Assembly: GCA_017624495.1 (NCBI GenBank)
Contig: JAGAMY010000047.1
Coordinates: 1-64,000 of the forward strand
Direction of reading: 5' to 3'
Length of the DNA stretch: 64,000 bases
Source of the DNA: Lachnospiraceae bacterium
GTDB lineage: Bacteria; Bacillota; Clostridia; Lachnospirales; Lachnospiraceae
Under the pieces are notes generated by a model. It worked only from the letters and a program-made list of their open reading frames with translations. It was not told where the DNA came from and did not search any database. The translations under genes and the position numbers were made by a program. Of the stretch, positions 28,107 through 36,168 are shown piece by piece (the first letter of the stretch is position 1; each line of letters starts with the position of its first letter).

Positions 28107-28994
28107 CTACAGCTGATCACCTTTCACATAGCCTTCCGGAACATAATCAAATATGTTAAATCCGAAATATTCCTGTGATAATTCTTCAAAAGTTCCATTT
28201 GCTTCTAATTCTTCCCAAACCTTATCGTAAGCCTCTGCAAATGCCTGATTATCTTTGTTAATTAACGGCCAGATAGGAATGCCTTCATAGGCTACATAGG
28301 ATAATTTATCTGCAAATGCATGATATTCACCGTCCTCTGCCGCAATATTGGTATCATAGACGGTTTTGATGTCAAAGAATGCATCGTATCTGCCTTCTAA
28401 CACCCACTGATAGGAATCTGCATTATTAAACTGATCTGCTGCAACTAACGCAATCGGTGTGTCTGGATTTTGTTCATTAAAATGCTGAACGATGTTGTAC
28501 TGCGCATTCTGTGGTGCAATTGGAACTAATTTTCCACTATATTCGGCAAAGGATTTCAAATCGGTAATTTTATCCGCATCCTCTGTCCGGAAGGTAATTC
28601 CCACAATACTTGCGCCAAGGTAATGTTCCGGGAAAAGATAGGAGCTTTCTCTCTCTTTTGTCCACCAGATACCTTTTGTTCCCACATCATATTTACCGGA
28701 TTCCACACCGATTAAAATGTCATCATCCGTAGTTCCTACATATTCAAATGTATACTCCGGTAAAAGTTCATCGATTTTCTTTAAGACAGCAACCTCATAT
28801 CCTTCTTCTTTTCCGTTTTCATCGATGTAGTCATATGGTGCATAATCCTGTCTGTATGCCACCACAATAGTTTCCACACCATCTTTCTTTTCTGTTGCCT
28901 CTGCTGTAGTTTCCTTTGCTCCGCAGCCTAATGCTCCCAAAGCTAAAACCGGTAAAATTCCTGCTGCTACTAAACGATTAAAAATTTTCTTCAT
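28107..28994 (-). CDS. Amino acid-binding lipoprotein of the ABC importer
   Basis: 295 residues, solute-binding family 3. Lipobox ALGALGC with Cys24, then a linker rich in Glu/Thr. The mature start is VVAYRQDYAPYDYIDENGKEEG, with the binding-site Tyr/Pro/Asp pattern of the family. The ligand cannot be read directly; a cystine-like compound is inferred from the surrounding cystathionine and cysteine enzymes. The gene has its own upstream region (about 138 bases to patB) with a LysR-type dyad, so it probably begins a second transcript. Confidence 0.9.
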   Translation of the reverse strand: MKKIFNRLVAAGILPVLALGALGCGAKETTAEATEKKDGVETIVVAYRQDYAPYDYIDENGKEEGYEVAVLKKIDELLPEYTFEYVGTTDDDILIGVESGKYDVGTKGIWWTKERESSYLFPEHYLGASIVGITFRTEDADKITDLKSFAEYSGKLVPIAPQNAQYNIVQHFNEQNPDTPIALVAADQFNNADSYQWVLEGRYDAFFDIKTVYDTNIAAEDGEYHAFADKLSYVAYEGIPIWPLINKDNQAFAEAYDKVWEELEANGTFEELSQEYFGFNIFDYVPEGYVKGDQL

Positions 28995-29112
28995 AATATT
29001 TTCCTCTTTTCTTTTTCATTTCCTATTAATTCGATAGGTTTTGTATGTATTAAGATTAAATCTTTTTCCATATATTGTCAATAGGGTGGATTCTTTCCTT
29101 TTTATATGGCTG

Positions 29113-29133
29113 GTTATAGGTTTTATCTATGAC
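29113..29133. promoter_or_regulatory. LysR-type dyad upstream of the importer genes
   Basis: The sequence reads GTTATAGG TTTTA TCTATGAC, close to GTTATAG-N7-CTATAAC. It overlaps the last base of the patB stop codon and lies about 120 bases before the lipoprotein start. The form fits the LysR T-N11-A box. A second copy is at 31572-31592. Confidence 0.65.
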
Positions 29134-30320
29134 TATTCAAGATGTTCAAACGCCATCTTCAATCTCTCCAATGCCTGTGCTAATACACTTCTTGGGCAGG
29201 CAATGTTGATTCTCTGAAATCCGCAGCCACCGGTTCCAAACATCTCTCCACTGTCTAACCATAGCCCTGCCTCTTCCACCACACGCTTATTCAGTTCATA
29301 AGGGCACAAATCATATGCCCGAAAATCCAGCCATACAAGATAGGTGCCTTCCAACTCGGCCATCTTTACCTTCGGAAGATGCTCTGCTAAAAACACTCTT
29401 GTATATCTGGCATTTTCCTTAATATAAGAAACTACTGCATCTAACCACTCATCCCCATGTTGATAAGCGGCTTCACAGGCTGTCAAACCTGCAAGATTTA
29501 ACTGACTGTAACCGGCTGCTGAAATCTCTTTACTGAATTTTTGCCGCAAAACGGGATTTGCAATAAAGATATTCGACACCTGAAACCCTGCAATATTGAA
29601 GGACTTGCCCGGTGAAGTACATACCATGCTAATTTCTTCATATTCCTTTTTTAGTTTTGTAAATACGGTATGTTTTCCTTTAAAAACAAAATCCGCATGA
29701 ATTTCATCACTGATAATAAGTACCTTGTGCTTTAAACAAATATCACCTATTCGGGTAAGTTCTTCCTTCGTCCACACTCTTCCCACCGGATTATGGGGAC
29801 TGCAAAGAATAAAAAGCTTTACCTCTTCCGTTATGATTTTCCGCTCAAAATCTACAAAATCTATCTCATATCTTCCACTTTCAGACTGTCTCAGTTCATT
29901 AATGACTAATTTTCTATCATTATCTAAAATAACTTCCTCAAAAGGATAGTAAACCGGCTGCTGAATTAATACACCTTCTCCGACTTTTGTAAATGCACGT
30001 ACTGCCATTGCCAGAGCAAACACAATCCCCGGTGTCTTTACAAGCCACGGTTCTTTTATATCCCAGTTGTGTCTGCGTTTCATCCATTTTTTTAATACCG
30101 CAAAATATTCTTCTTTAACATCACTATAACCATAGATACCATGCCAACTCATCTGCTCTAAAGCTTCAATAATGTAAGAAGATGTTTGAAAATCCATATC
30201 GGCAACCCAGAGTGGCAGTATATCCTTGGGTCTTCCCCTTTCTTCTGCAAAATCGTATTTTAAGCTTTTCGTATTTCTCCGATTGATGACTGTGTCAAAA
30301 TCGAGATTTTTTTCTCTCAT
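29133..30320 (-). CDS. MalY/PatB-family PLP C-S lyase (cystathionine beta-lyase)
   Basis: Class II aminotransferase fold, 395 residues from ATG 30320; GGAG lies nine bases upstream and the ATG at 30326 is too close. Motifs: LPLWVADMDF near the N-terminus, NPVGRVWTKEEL, ISDEIHADF with the PLP Asp, and the Lys in CTSPGKSFNIAGFQ. The MalY/PatB branch typically cleaves cystathionine or cysteine conjugates to a thiol, pyruvate and ammonia. It is second in the sulfur operon, 16 bases after the gamma-type enzyme, which supports use of an imported sulfur amino acid. Confidence 0.92.
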   Translation of the reverse strand: MREKNLDFDTVINRRNTKSLKYDFAEERGRPKDILPLWVADMDFQTSSYIIEALEQMSWHGIYGYSDVKEEYFAVLKKWMKRRHNWDIKEPWLVKTPGIVFALAMAVRAFTKVGEGVLIQQPVYYPFEEVILDNDRKLVINELRQSESGRYEIDFVDFERKIITEEVKLFILCSPHNPVGRVWTKEELTRIGDICLKHKVLIISDEIHADFVFKGKHTVFTKLKKEYEEISMVCTSPGKSFNIAGFQVSNIFIANPVLRQKFSKEISAAGYSQLNLAGLTACEAAYQHGDEWLDAVVSYIKENARYTRVFLAEHLPKVKMAELEGTYLVWLDFRAYDLCPYELNKRVVEEAGLWLDSGEMFGTGGCGFQRINIACPRSVLAQALERLKMAFEHLE

Positions 30321-30336
30321 AAACATTCACTCCATT

Positions 30337-31482
30337 TCACTCTGCCAAAAACGCCTGCTGCAAATCCTCTATCAAATCTGACGCATTTTCAATTCCAACC
30401 GAAAGCCGCAGTACTCTGTCGGTAATACCACTCTTTTCTAATATTTCTGGTGGTACATCCGCGTGGGTCTGCGTCACCGGATAGGTAATCAGGGATTCCA
30501 CGCCGCCAAGACTTTCAGCAAATTGTATCAACTGTACTTTCTCTAATATCTGCTCTGCAAACGCTTTGGAATTTACCTCAAAGGTCAGCATTGCGCCAAA
30601 TCCCCTTGCCTGCTGCTTCATCAGTACATGCCCCGGATGTTCTTCTAGCCCCGGATAAATCACTTTGGTAACCTCCGGTCTTTCTTTTAACCATTGTGCC
30701 AGCTTAAGCGCATTTTCCTGTGCTCTTTCCATTCTTATGGCAAGGGTCTTGATTCCCCTTAGAATCAGCCAGCTGTCAAATGGGGAAAGTCCTGCACCGG
30801 TCGTCTTTATGATGTATCTGATTTTTTCTGCAATCTTTGGCTGTAAGGAAACCACAAATCCTGCCAATGTATCGTTGTGTCCGCCAAGATACTTTGTTCC
30901 GCTATGTACCACAATGTCTGCGCCAAGCTTTAACGGATTCTGGAAATACGGGGATAAAAATGTATTATCCACAATTAGTAAAAGCTGATGCTTTTTGCTG
31001 ATTTCTGCAATTTTTTGAATATCAATCACATGCATCATTGGGTTTGTGGGGGTCTCAAAGTAAATTGCTTTTGTCTTTTTAGTGACATAATCTTCTACAA
31101 TGTCTTTTGTAAAATCCAGTTTTATGATTCTGATGCCGTTTTTTTCACTGATGTTGGAAAACAAACGTGTACTGCCGCCATAGAGATCCTCATCCACAAT
31201 CACTTCATCGCCCGGTGAAAAAATTTCCATCACTCCTGCTATCGCTGCCATTCCACTGGAAAATGCAATTGCATCCACCCCACCTTCTAAATTGGCAACA
31301 ATTTTTTCCAACTGTTCCCTTGTGGGGTTTTGTGTACGGCTATAATCATACCCTGTACTCCTGCCAAATCCTTCATGGGCAAATGTTGCTGTCTGATAAA
31401 TAGGAAAACTGATTGCCCCTGACCTGTCACAGGAAGTTTCTTTGTGATTTAAGTGAATACATTTTGTTTCTATTTCATACAT
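30337..31482 (-). CDS. Cystathionine gamma-synthase/gamma-lyase family PLP enzyme
   Basis: Cys/Met metabolism PLP family, 381 residues. PLP-site segment VVHSGTKYLGGHNDTLAG holds the Schiff-base Lys, FSSGMAAIAGVMEIF is the usual phosphate-binding region, and ETPTNPMMHVID is a family landmark. The sequence alone does not separate gamma-synthase (metB) from gamma-lyase (mccB). With an adjacent beta-lyase and a sulfur amino acid importer, either transsulfuration direction is possible. First gene of the operon, with AAGGAGG before ATG 31482 and a LysR-type dyad about 90 bases upstream. Confidence 0.92.
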   Translation of the reverse strand: MYEIETKCIHLNHKETSCDRSGAISFPIYQTATFAHEGFGRSTGYDYSRTQNPTREQLEKIVANLEGGVDAIAFSSGMAAIAGVMEIFSPGDEVIVDEDLYGGSTRLFSNISEKNGIRIIKLDFTKDIVEDYVTKKTKAIYFETPTNPMMHVIDIQKIAEISKKHQLLLIVDNTFLSPYFQNPLKLGADIVVHSGTKYLGGHNDTLAGFVVSLQPKIAEKIRYIIKTTGAGLSPFDSWLILRGIKTLAIRMERAQENALKLAQWLKERPEVTKVIYPGLEEHPGHVLMKQQARGFGAMLTFEVNSKAFAEQILEKVQLIQFAESLGGVESLITYPVTQTHADVPPEILEKSGITDRVLRLSVGIENASDLIEDLQQAFLAE

Positions 31483-31571
31483 TTTAACCGCCTCCTTATT
31501 CCTACTATCTTGCTATGTTTTAAGTATAATGCTTTTTTTAAAAAGGTGTTAATTCCAAAAAAATATGACTT

Positions 31572-31592
31572 GCTATAGCTTTTACCTATAAC
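31572..31592. promoter_or_regulatory. LysR-type dyad upstream of the cystathionine enzyme gene
   Basis: The sequence reads GCTATAGC TTTTA CCTATAAC. It matches the copy at 29113-29133 at 17 of 21 positions and fits GTTATAG-N7-CTATAAC. It lies about 90 bases before the first gene of the operon. The rest of the 31483-31822 gap holds the two hairpins listed next and no gene. Confidence 0.65.
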
Positions 31593-31698
31593 AAATCATA
31601 TTTTCCACTTTATATATTTTTTAAACTTTGTTTACGATTCTTCATAAATGATTCATTTTTAAGACACCAAAAAAACACAATTTATGGATATACTGAAT

Positions 31699-31739
31699 TT
31701 GTCAAATGAAGTTCCCCCACTCATTACTTCATTTGACAA
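31699..31739. repeat. Perfect 14-base inverted repeat
   Basis: TTGTCAAATGAAGT (31699-31712) and ACTTCATTTGACAA (31726-31739) are exact inverses around a 13-base loop. No T run follows on either strand. It may be an operator, a structured leader or the trace of a mobile element; no function can be assigned. Confidence 0.6.
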
Positions 31740-31770
31740 CAAACAAAACTTTTTCATAAACTCTCCCCTT

Positions 31771-31822
31771 AAAAGAGCGTCACATCCTCTGACCGAACAG
31801 CCAGCGGATGTAACGCTCTTTT
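31771..31822. terminator. Strong terminator after the CysN-like gene
   Basis: AAAAGAGCGTCACATCC (31771-31787) pairs with GGATGTAACGCTCTTTT (31806-31822) with one mismatch. T runs flank the stem on both strands. It starts at the stop codon of the GTPase gene. Confidence 0.88.
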
Positions 31823-33658
31823 TTACTCTATTAATTTAGATGCCCAGCGTTTAATCTGCTTAGGAACTAAACCTTCCGTGGCACAATCATAAATCTGCTT
31901 TTTGGGCAACAGCACTTCTAGATTCGACTTTTCATTTGGCTCTGCCTGTAACAAAAGGATAAGACCAGCTTCTAATAAAGGATTCACCTGCGACAATTCT
32001 TTGGGCTGCATGGTATGAAAACCCATGCGCAGCAGACAATGTTCTATAAAATTCATCCATTCGGCTGTATCTTCCTTCTTTTCAAAGAAAACCAATCCGG
32101 CTTTCTGCCCCATGGCTCTTTCCCGTTCTGTAGCTGTAACCGGTCTGCTCTCTTCCTTCCATGCGCCTTCAGAAATTGTACGCGTAACATTTCCATAGGC
32201 GGCAAGGGTATGCTCCGTTCTGTCCATAAGCAAAAATGTTCCCAATGCACGGTTTTCATTTACATTTGTGACAATAAATGGCGTTGGAAAACTAATTTCG
32301 CAACGTGCCAGCGCATTTTTCACTAAATATTCTGCATACTTGTGCTCTCCGGTATTTACATCTATCTGGTAACAGATTTTCGTAATTACTGCTGTGGTTT
32401 TCCGGCTCCCACACCGGACTTCATAGCGTTTTCCCGGTGTCAAACGGTTATCCGCTGTCCAGAGAATATCTGCCTCTATGCGTTCCTCCGCAGAAAGATT
32501 ATCCTCCTTTGTCAGGATATAGCCTCTGGCAATATCTAATTCCCGCTCCATTTCAATGCCGGCAGGCACGCCCTCTTCTATTTCAGCAACGGATTGGTCT
32601 AACGCATACAGACCGGTTACTTTTGATTTTTCACCCGTAGGATATATGCACACCTCTTCTCCACAGCTTAATGTACCGGATATGACTGCTCCCTGAATTA
32701 CCCGTTTTTTCACTTTTGCACCGGACATCTGACTGGATTTGCAGATTCTTTGTACCTGCATACAAAAAGTATTTTCCGTCTGCGCCATAGGCACTTGAAT
32801 ATTTTGAATAGCCTCTAAAAGCGTGCTCTTTTGATACCATGGCATGTCTACACAAGGTACCGTAATATTTTCCCCTGCTTTTGCTGCCACAGGCACAATT
32901 TTCCAACTGCATTCCGGATATTCCTGCATCATTCCTGCAATTTCTTTTTCAATCTGCAAAAAGATTTCCTGACTATACGAAACTAAATCCATCTTGTTTA
33001 CAGCAAAAACTACACTGCGGATGCCCATAAAATAACAAATACGCATATGTCTTCTTGTTTGTGGTACAATCCCTTTATTCGCTGCAATCATGACAACTGC
33101 CGCCTCTGCCCCCAATGCCGCATATGCCATATTATAGGTATATTCTTCATGTCCCGGTACATCCGCCATAAGAAAATCATAGTCTCCCCGCCGAAATGCA
33201 CTGTAGGAAACCTGTACCGTAATCCCCTGTCTTGCCTCTTCCTCTGAACATCCGGCAAGAAGTGCTAAATCTATCGTTCCATCCGTTCGAAGATACGCTA
33301 AATTCTGCTTAAATGCCTCCTGCTCCTCTAATGTGGCTGCTTCATAGATAATTCTGCCAATCAACGTGGATTTTCCATCATCCACACCTCCACAGGTCAC
33401 AAAACGCCGCACCTTTTCTTTTCCTGTAAAAACCCCAGCATAACGGAAAATCTCCGGCATATTCTTCTTTTCATCCCCCGATACAAAAGAAATTACCGGC
33501 TTTTCCGGAAATATTGCCAGCTCTGCTAATTGCTCCAAAGCGGCTTTTTCCTCATCAGTTTCTGCATATAACGTGCTTTTTCTCCCCTCACAAAAGCACT
33601 CACGCATCTGATAAACTGCTTCTCTCTCAATCTGATTCAAACGCTGCAAAAATCCCAT
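31823..33658 (-). CDS. cysN: CysN-like sulfate adenylyltransferase GTPase with degenerate C-terminal APS-kinase-like tail
   Basis: 611 residues. Translation-factor GTPase core: Walker A GGVDDGKSTLIGR (90-102), switch GITVQVSYSAF, DVPGHEEY, NKMD, then two beta-barrel domains, as in the regulatory subunit of ATP sulfurylase (CysN). It has about 80 extra N-terminal residues (MGFLQRLNQIEREAV, mostly helical). The last 105 residues begin ERERAMGQKAGLVFF and align in outline with the APS-kinase half of CysNC fusions, but the P-loop GLSGSGKST is replaced by EKKEDTAEW, so kinase activity is unlikely. No cysD, APS reductase or sulfite reductase gene is next to it. A terminator isolates it downstream. 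Confidence 0.85.
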   Translation of the reverse strand: MGFLQRLNQIEREAVYQMRECFCEGRKSTLYAETDEEKAALEQLAELAIFPEKPVISFVSGDEKKNMPEIFRYAGVFTGKEKVRRFVTCGGVDDGKSTLIGRIIYEAATLEEQEAFKQNLAYLRTDGTIDLALLAGCSEEEARQGITVQVSYSAFRRGDYDFLMADVPGHEEYTYNMAYAALGAEAAVVMIAANKGIVPQTRRHMRICYFMGIRSVVFAVNKMDLVSYSQEIFLQIEKEIAGMMQEYPECSWKIVPVAAKAGENITVPCVDMPWYQKSTLLEAIQNIQVPMAQTENTFCMQVQRICKSSQMSGAKVKKRVIQGAVISGTLSCGEEVCIYPTGEKSKVTGLYALDQSVAEIEEGVPAGIEMERELDIARGYILTKEDNLSAEERIEADILWTADNRLTPGKRYEVRCGSRKTTAVITKICYQIDVNTGEHKYAEYLVKNALARCEISFPTPFIVTNVNENRALGTFLLMDRTEHTLAAYGNVTRTISEGAWKEESRPVTATERERAMGQKAGLVFFEKKEDTAEWMNFIEHCLLRMGFHTMQPKELSQVNPLLEAGLILLLQAEPNEKSNLEVLLPKKQIYDCATEGLVPKQIKRWASKLIE

Positions 33659-33708
33659 GCTGCCTCCTCCTATATTCTATTGTAAATTACAGCAGCCTTT
33701 TCGAAAAT

Positions 33709-34167
33709 CTATGGCTGTTTTTCATCTTCTTCTATGCTTACACTAGCTTCCGTAATATGAAAGTCCACCTGAGGGCTTTTCACTTTCACTAATCCCATAA
33801 TAACCTCCCACAATGCATGTATCTGGGATACCATCATAGCATCTGCATCTATGCTATGGTGCAATAAGGTCTGCAATGAAAAGCGACGAACACCTAACGG
33901 TGGCAAAAAAACATAATTATTGGTTTTTACCTGCTTGTCCGCTGTTTTTATCAATTCATAGGTAATCAGGCAAAATTCCTGTCCACGGTATTTGCACAGA
34001 TATGAAACATAACATTCATCCACAGTCCAATCCATACCGTCTTCACTCACTACATACTTTTTTTCATTTCCTTCGGTGGTCTGTACATCTATACGCCAGG
34101 AAAGTTTTCCCTCCTGTGTATCCTTGCACATTTTCATAATGGTTTGTGTTAATTCTTCCGGTTTCAT
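33709..34167 (-). CDS. Protein of unknown function, divergent from Y-family polymerase
   Basis: 152 residues from ATG 34167, which has AGAGGAG nearby; longer upstream reading is not supported. No signal or membrane segment. It opens MKPEELTQTIMKMCKD, then a mixed alpha/beta body with TNNYVFLPPLGVRRFSLQTLLHHSID, and ends in an acidic tail. I do not recognise the family. It shares an overlapping promoter region with the polymerase gene. Confidence 0.7.
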   Translation of the reverse strand: MKPEELTQTIMKMCKDTQEGKLSWRIDVQTTEGNEKKYVVSEDGMDWTVDECYVSYLCKYRGQEFCLITYELIKTADKQVKTNNYVFLPPLGVRRFSLQTLLHHSIDADAMMVSQIHALWEVIMGLVKVKSPQVDFHITEASVSIEEDEKQP

Positions 34168-34213
34168 ACTTACTATTCTCCTCTGCTTTTTTATGCTGTC
34201 ATATCGTTTTCTA

Positions 34214-34251
34214 TTGTGTTTACTATACCACAATTGGTATAATGATAGCAA
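34214..34251. promoter_or_regulatory. Overlapping divergent promoters with palindrome
   Basis: On the plus strand TTGTGT (34214-34219), 18 bases, TATAAT (34238-34243) precede the polymerase gene. On the minus strand TTGCTA (34251-34246), 18 bases, TATAGT (34227-34222) precede the divergent gene. The palindrome ATACCACAATTGGTAT (34225-34240) lies across both, so one regulator could control both. Confidence 0.55.
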
Positions 34252-34281
34252 TGTTTGAGATACGATTTAGGAGGCAGCAAC

Positions 34282-35562
34282 ATGGCAGATACTATCATTT
34301 ATCACATTGATGTCAACAGTGCATTTTTATCCTGGAGTGCCAAAAAACGTTTGGAAGAACAACCAGAAGAACCAGATATTCGCACAATCACATCCGTTAT
34401 TGGCGGCGATAAACAAAAACGCCATGGCATTGTCCTTGCGAAATCCACTTTGGCAAAGCGTTTCGGTATTGTAACGGGAGAACCTTTGATTCGTGCCAGC
34501 GAAAAATGTCCGAATCTACAGGTTTTTTCACCGGATTTTGCATATTATGTCAAGCAGTCTAATGCTTTTATTACACTATTAAAGGAAGTTGCGCCTACCG
34601 TAGAACAATACAGTATCGATGAAGCCTTTTGTGATATGACCGGTACGAAAAGTCTTTATGGAAATCCTGTGGAATTTGCCCACACCTTACGGGAACGAAT
34701 CTATCGTGAACTTGGCTTTAGTGTAAATATTGGAGTTTCTGTAAATAAGCTTTTGGCAAAAATGGCTTCTGAATTTCAAAAGCCCAACCGTACACACACA
34801 CTTTTCCCAGAAGAAATACCACAAAAAATGTGGCCGCTGCCTGTCGGCGAACTATTTTTTGTCGGTCGCTCCACAGAAAAGAAGCTGCATACTTTAGGAA
34901 TTCATACCATTGGTGAGCTGGCTGCCTGCAATCCTGCTTTTTTAACCTCTCACTTCCGTAAACACGGTGAAACCATCTGGAATTATGCCAATGGACGGGA
35001 TTTGGATTTTGCCGCCTCCCATGATGTGGCAAATAAAGGATACAGCAACGAAACCACCCTTCACGCAGATGTAACAGATGCCGAAACTGCCAAAATGATT
35101 CTTCTTTCCCTAGCAGAAACCGTTGGCGCAAGAATTCGCGCAGATAAAGCCTATGTCAGCGTTATTAGTGTGAACCTTGTCACCTGCGACTTTGAACGGT
35201 ATTCCCACCAGAAAAGTCTGTATTCAGCAACAAATATTACAGAAGAAATCTATCAGACTGCCTGTGCACTTTTCGACCAGATGTGGAAGCATGAACCGAT
35301 TCGACTCATCGGTGTTGCCACCAGTAAGGCTACCTTTGAACAGTCCTATCAGTATGATTTATTTCAGTCCGAAAATTATGAAAAGCTTTCTAAGCTAAAT
35401 TCTGCCCTCGATTCTATACGGGATAAATATGGAAGTAATGCAGTTACACGGGCATGCTTTTTAGATGAAAAAAATAAAATATCCAAGGGTATGAGTGCAG
35501 CTAAGTTTGAACATAAAAAGACAGATAAAAACAATTTTACCTCAATAGATGTTTCGCAATAG
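34282..35562 (+). CDS. Y-family DNA polymerase (DinB/UmuC type)
   Basis: 426 residues from ATG 34282, behind GGAGGCAGCAAC; the upstream ATG at 34255 lacks a site. Translesion polymerase: N-terminal IYHIDVNSAFLSWSA holds the first metal Asp, EQYSIDEAFCDMTG holds the second (SIDE), and VNIGVSVNKLLAKMAS is the fingers/palm segment. FVGRSTEKKLHTLGIHTIGEL forms the helix-hairpin-helix thumb. There is no beta-clamp motif at the C-terminus that I could see. No clear LexA box of the Bacillus type was found upstream. The last codons lie in an 11-base inverted repeat and overlap the toxin gene on the other strand. Confidence 0.93.
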   Translation: MADTIIYHIDVNSAFLSWSAKKRLEEQPEEPDIRTITSVIGGDKQKRHGIVLAKSTLAKRFGIVTGEPLIRASEKCPNLQVFSPDFAYYVKQSNAFITLLKEVAPTVEQYSIDEAFCDMTGTKSLYGNPVEFAHTLRERIYRELGFSVNIGVSVNKLLAKMASEFQKPNRTHTLFPEEIPQKMWPLPVGELFFVGRSTEKKLHTLGIHTIGELAACNPAFLTSHFRKHGETIWNYANGRDLDFAASHDVANKGYSNETTLHADVTDAETAKMILLSLAETVGARIRADKAYVSVISVNLVTCDFERYSHQKSLYSATNITEEIYQTACALFDQMWKHEPIRLIGVATSKATFEQSYQYDLFQSENYEKLSKLNSALDSIRDKYGSNAVTRACFLDEKNKISKGMSAAKFEHKKTDKNNFTSIDVSQ

Positions 35563-35793
35563 CTTTTTCTGCGAAACATCTCCTCCTACATAAAGGTATC
35601 TGTAATCACAATCTATATCATACTTTAAAGCTACCGAAACACCTTTTTCTGCGAAATTTTCAAGCCCTCTTACTGCATCCGTAATCTGTTTCAATGATTT
35701 TCTTGATATATTTGAACCAAATTCACTTGTCAGACGCTCGCTTAATGCTTTCAGCTTACGTCTTACAATTTGTGAGTATTCGACTTTCTTCAA
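35542..35793 (-). CDS. RelE/ParE-type toxin, probably shortened at the C-terminus
   Basis: 83 residues from TTG 35793 behind GGGGG. Small RelE/ParE fold signs: YSQIVRRKLKALSERL, then a family-like ALKYDIDCDYRYLYVGGD. In full-length relatives the DYRYL strand is followed by two more strands that carry active-site residues; here the frame goes into QKKLLRNIY and stops. That tail is made by the inverted repeat at 35547-35581. The end may have been lost when the neighbouring polymerase gene was joined. It overlaps the antitoxin stop by four bases (ATTGA type), the usual coupling. Confidence 0.75.
   Translation of the reverse strand: MKKVEYSQIVRRKLKALSERLTSEFGSNISRKSLKQITDAVRGLENFAEKGVSVALKYDIDCDYRYLYVGGDVSQKKLLRNIY
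35547..35581. repeat. 11-base inverted repeat in the overlap of polymerase and toxin genes
   Basis: AGATGTTTCGC (35547-35557) and GCGAAACATCT (35571-35581) are perfect inverses, with a T-rich loop. It contains the polymerase stop codon and the toxin C-terminus. It could end transcription on either strand; no strong T run follows. Confidence 0.55.
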
Positions 35794-36050
35794 TCAAATA
35801 CCCCCAATTCTGCTTCCAATTCATCAGCAGATATTGTTCCTTCTTCCCGAATAGAATTTTCCGCCTCATTTAATTTGCTCATAAGCTGATAAAGAGCTTT
35901 TTGTTTGTCAAGTTCATCCAACTCTTTCATATCTATAATTGCACACTGTCCATGTCCGTTACGAGTTAAATAAACTCTGTTACCATATGTCACTTCACTA
36001 ATTACTGCTGTATAATTTCTCAAATCCGAAATAGGCTTAATATTGGGCAT
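35790..36050 (-). CDS. Phd/YefM-family antitoxin
   Basis: 86 residues. N-terminal IKPISDLRNYTAVISEV and VYLTRNGHGQCAIIDMKEL are the Phd/YefM DNA-binding and dimer core. The C-terminal acidic part (EAENSIREEGTISADELEAEL) would be the toxin-binding arm. GGAGG precedes ATG 36050. It is translationally coupled to the following RelE/ParE-type toxin and likely represses its own promoter, as is common in this family. Confidence 0.92.
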   Translation of the reverse strand: MPNIKPISDLRNYTAVISEVTYGNRVYLTRNGHGQCAIIDMKELDELDKQKALYQLMSKLNEAENSIREEGTISADELEAELGVFD

Positions 36051-36168
36051 ACTAATTCCTCCATTTCCTAATAATAATTCGTATCATTTTTTTAATACTA
36101 TTATACACTTTTGCTGTAAATTATCCAACTTATTTGCCGGAAAATTTACAGCAATTCTTTATTTCGTA

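Noticed and set aside
31483..31600. SAM or T-box riboswitch before the cystathionine enzyme gene
   Set aside because: The leader is short and AT-rich, and no conserved riboswitch core is seen.
34225..34281. LexA box before the Y-family polymerase
   Set aside because: No CGAAC-N4-GTTCG-like site is present; only the ATACCA palindrome was found.
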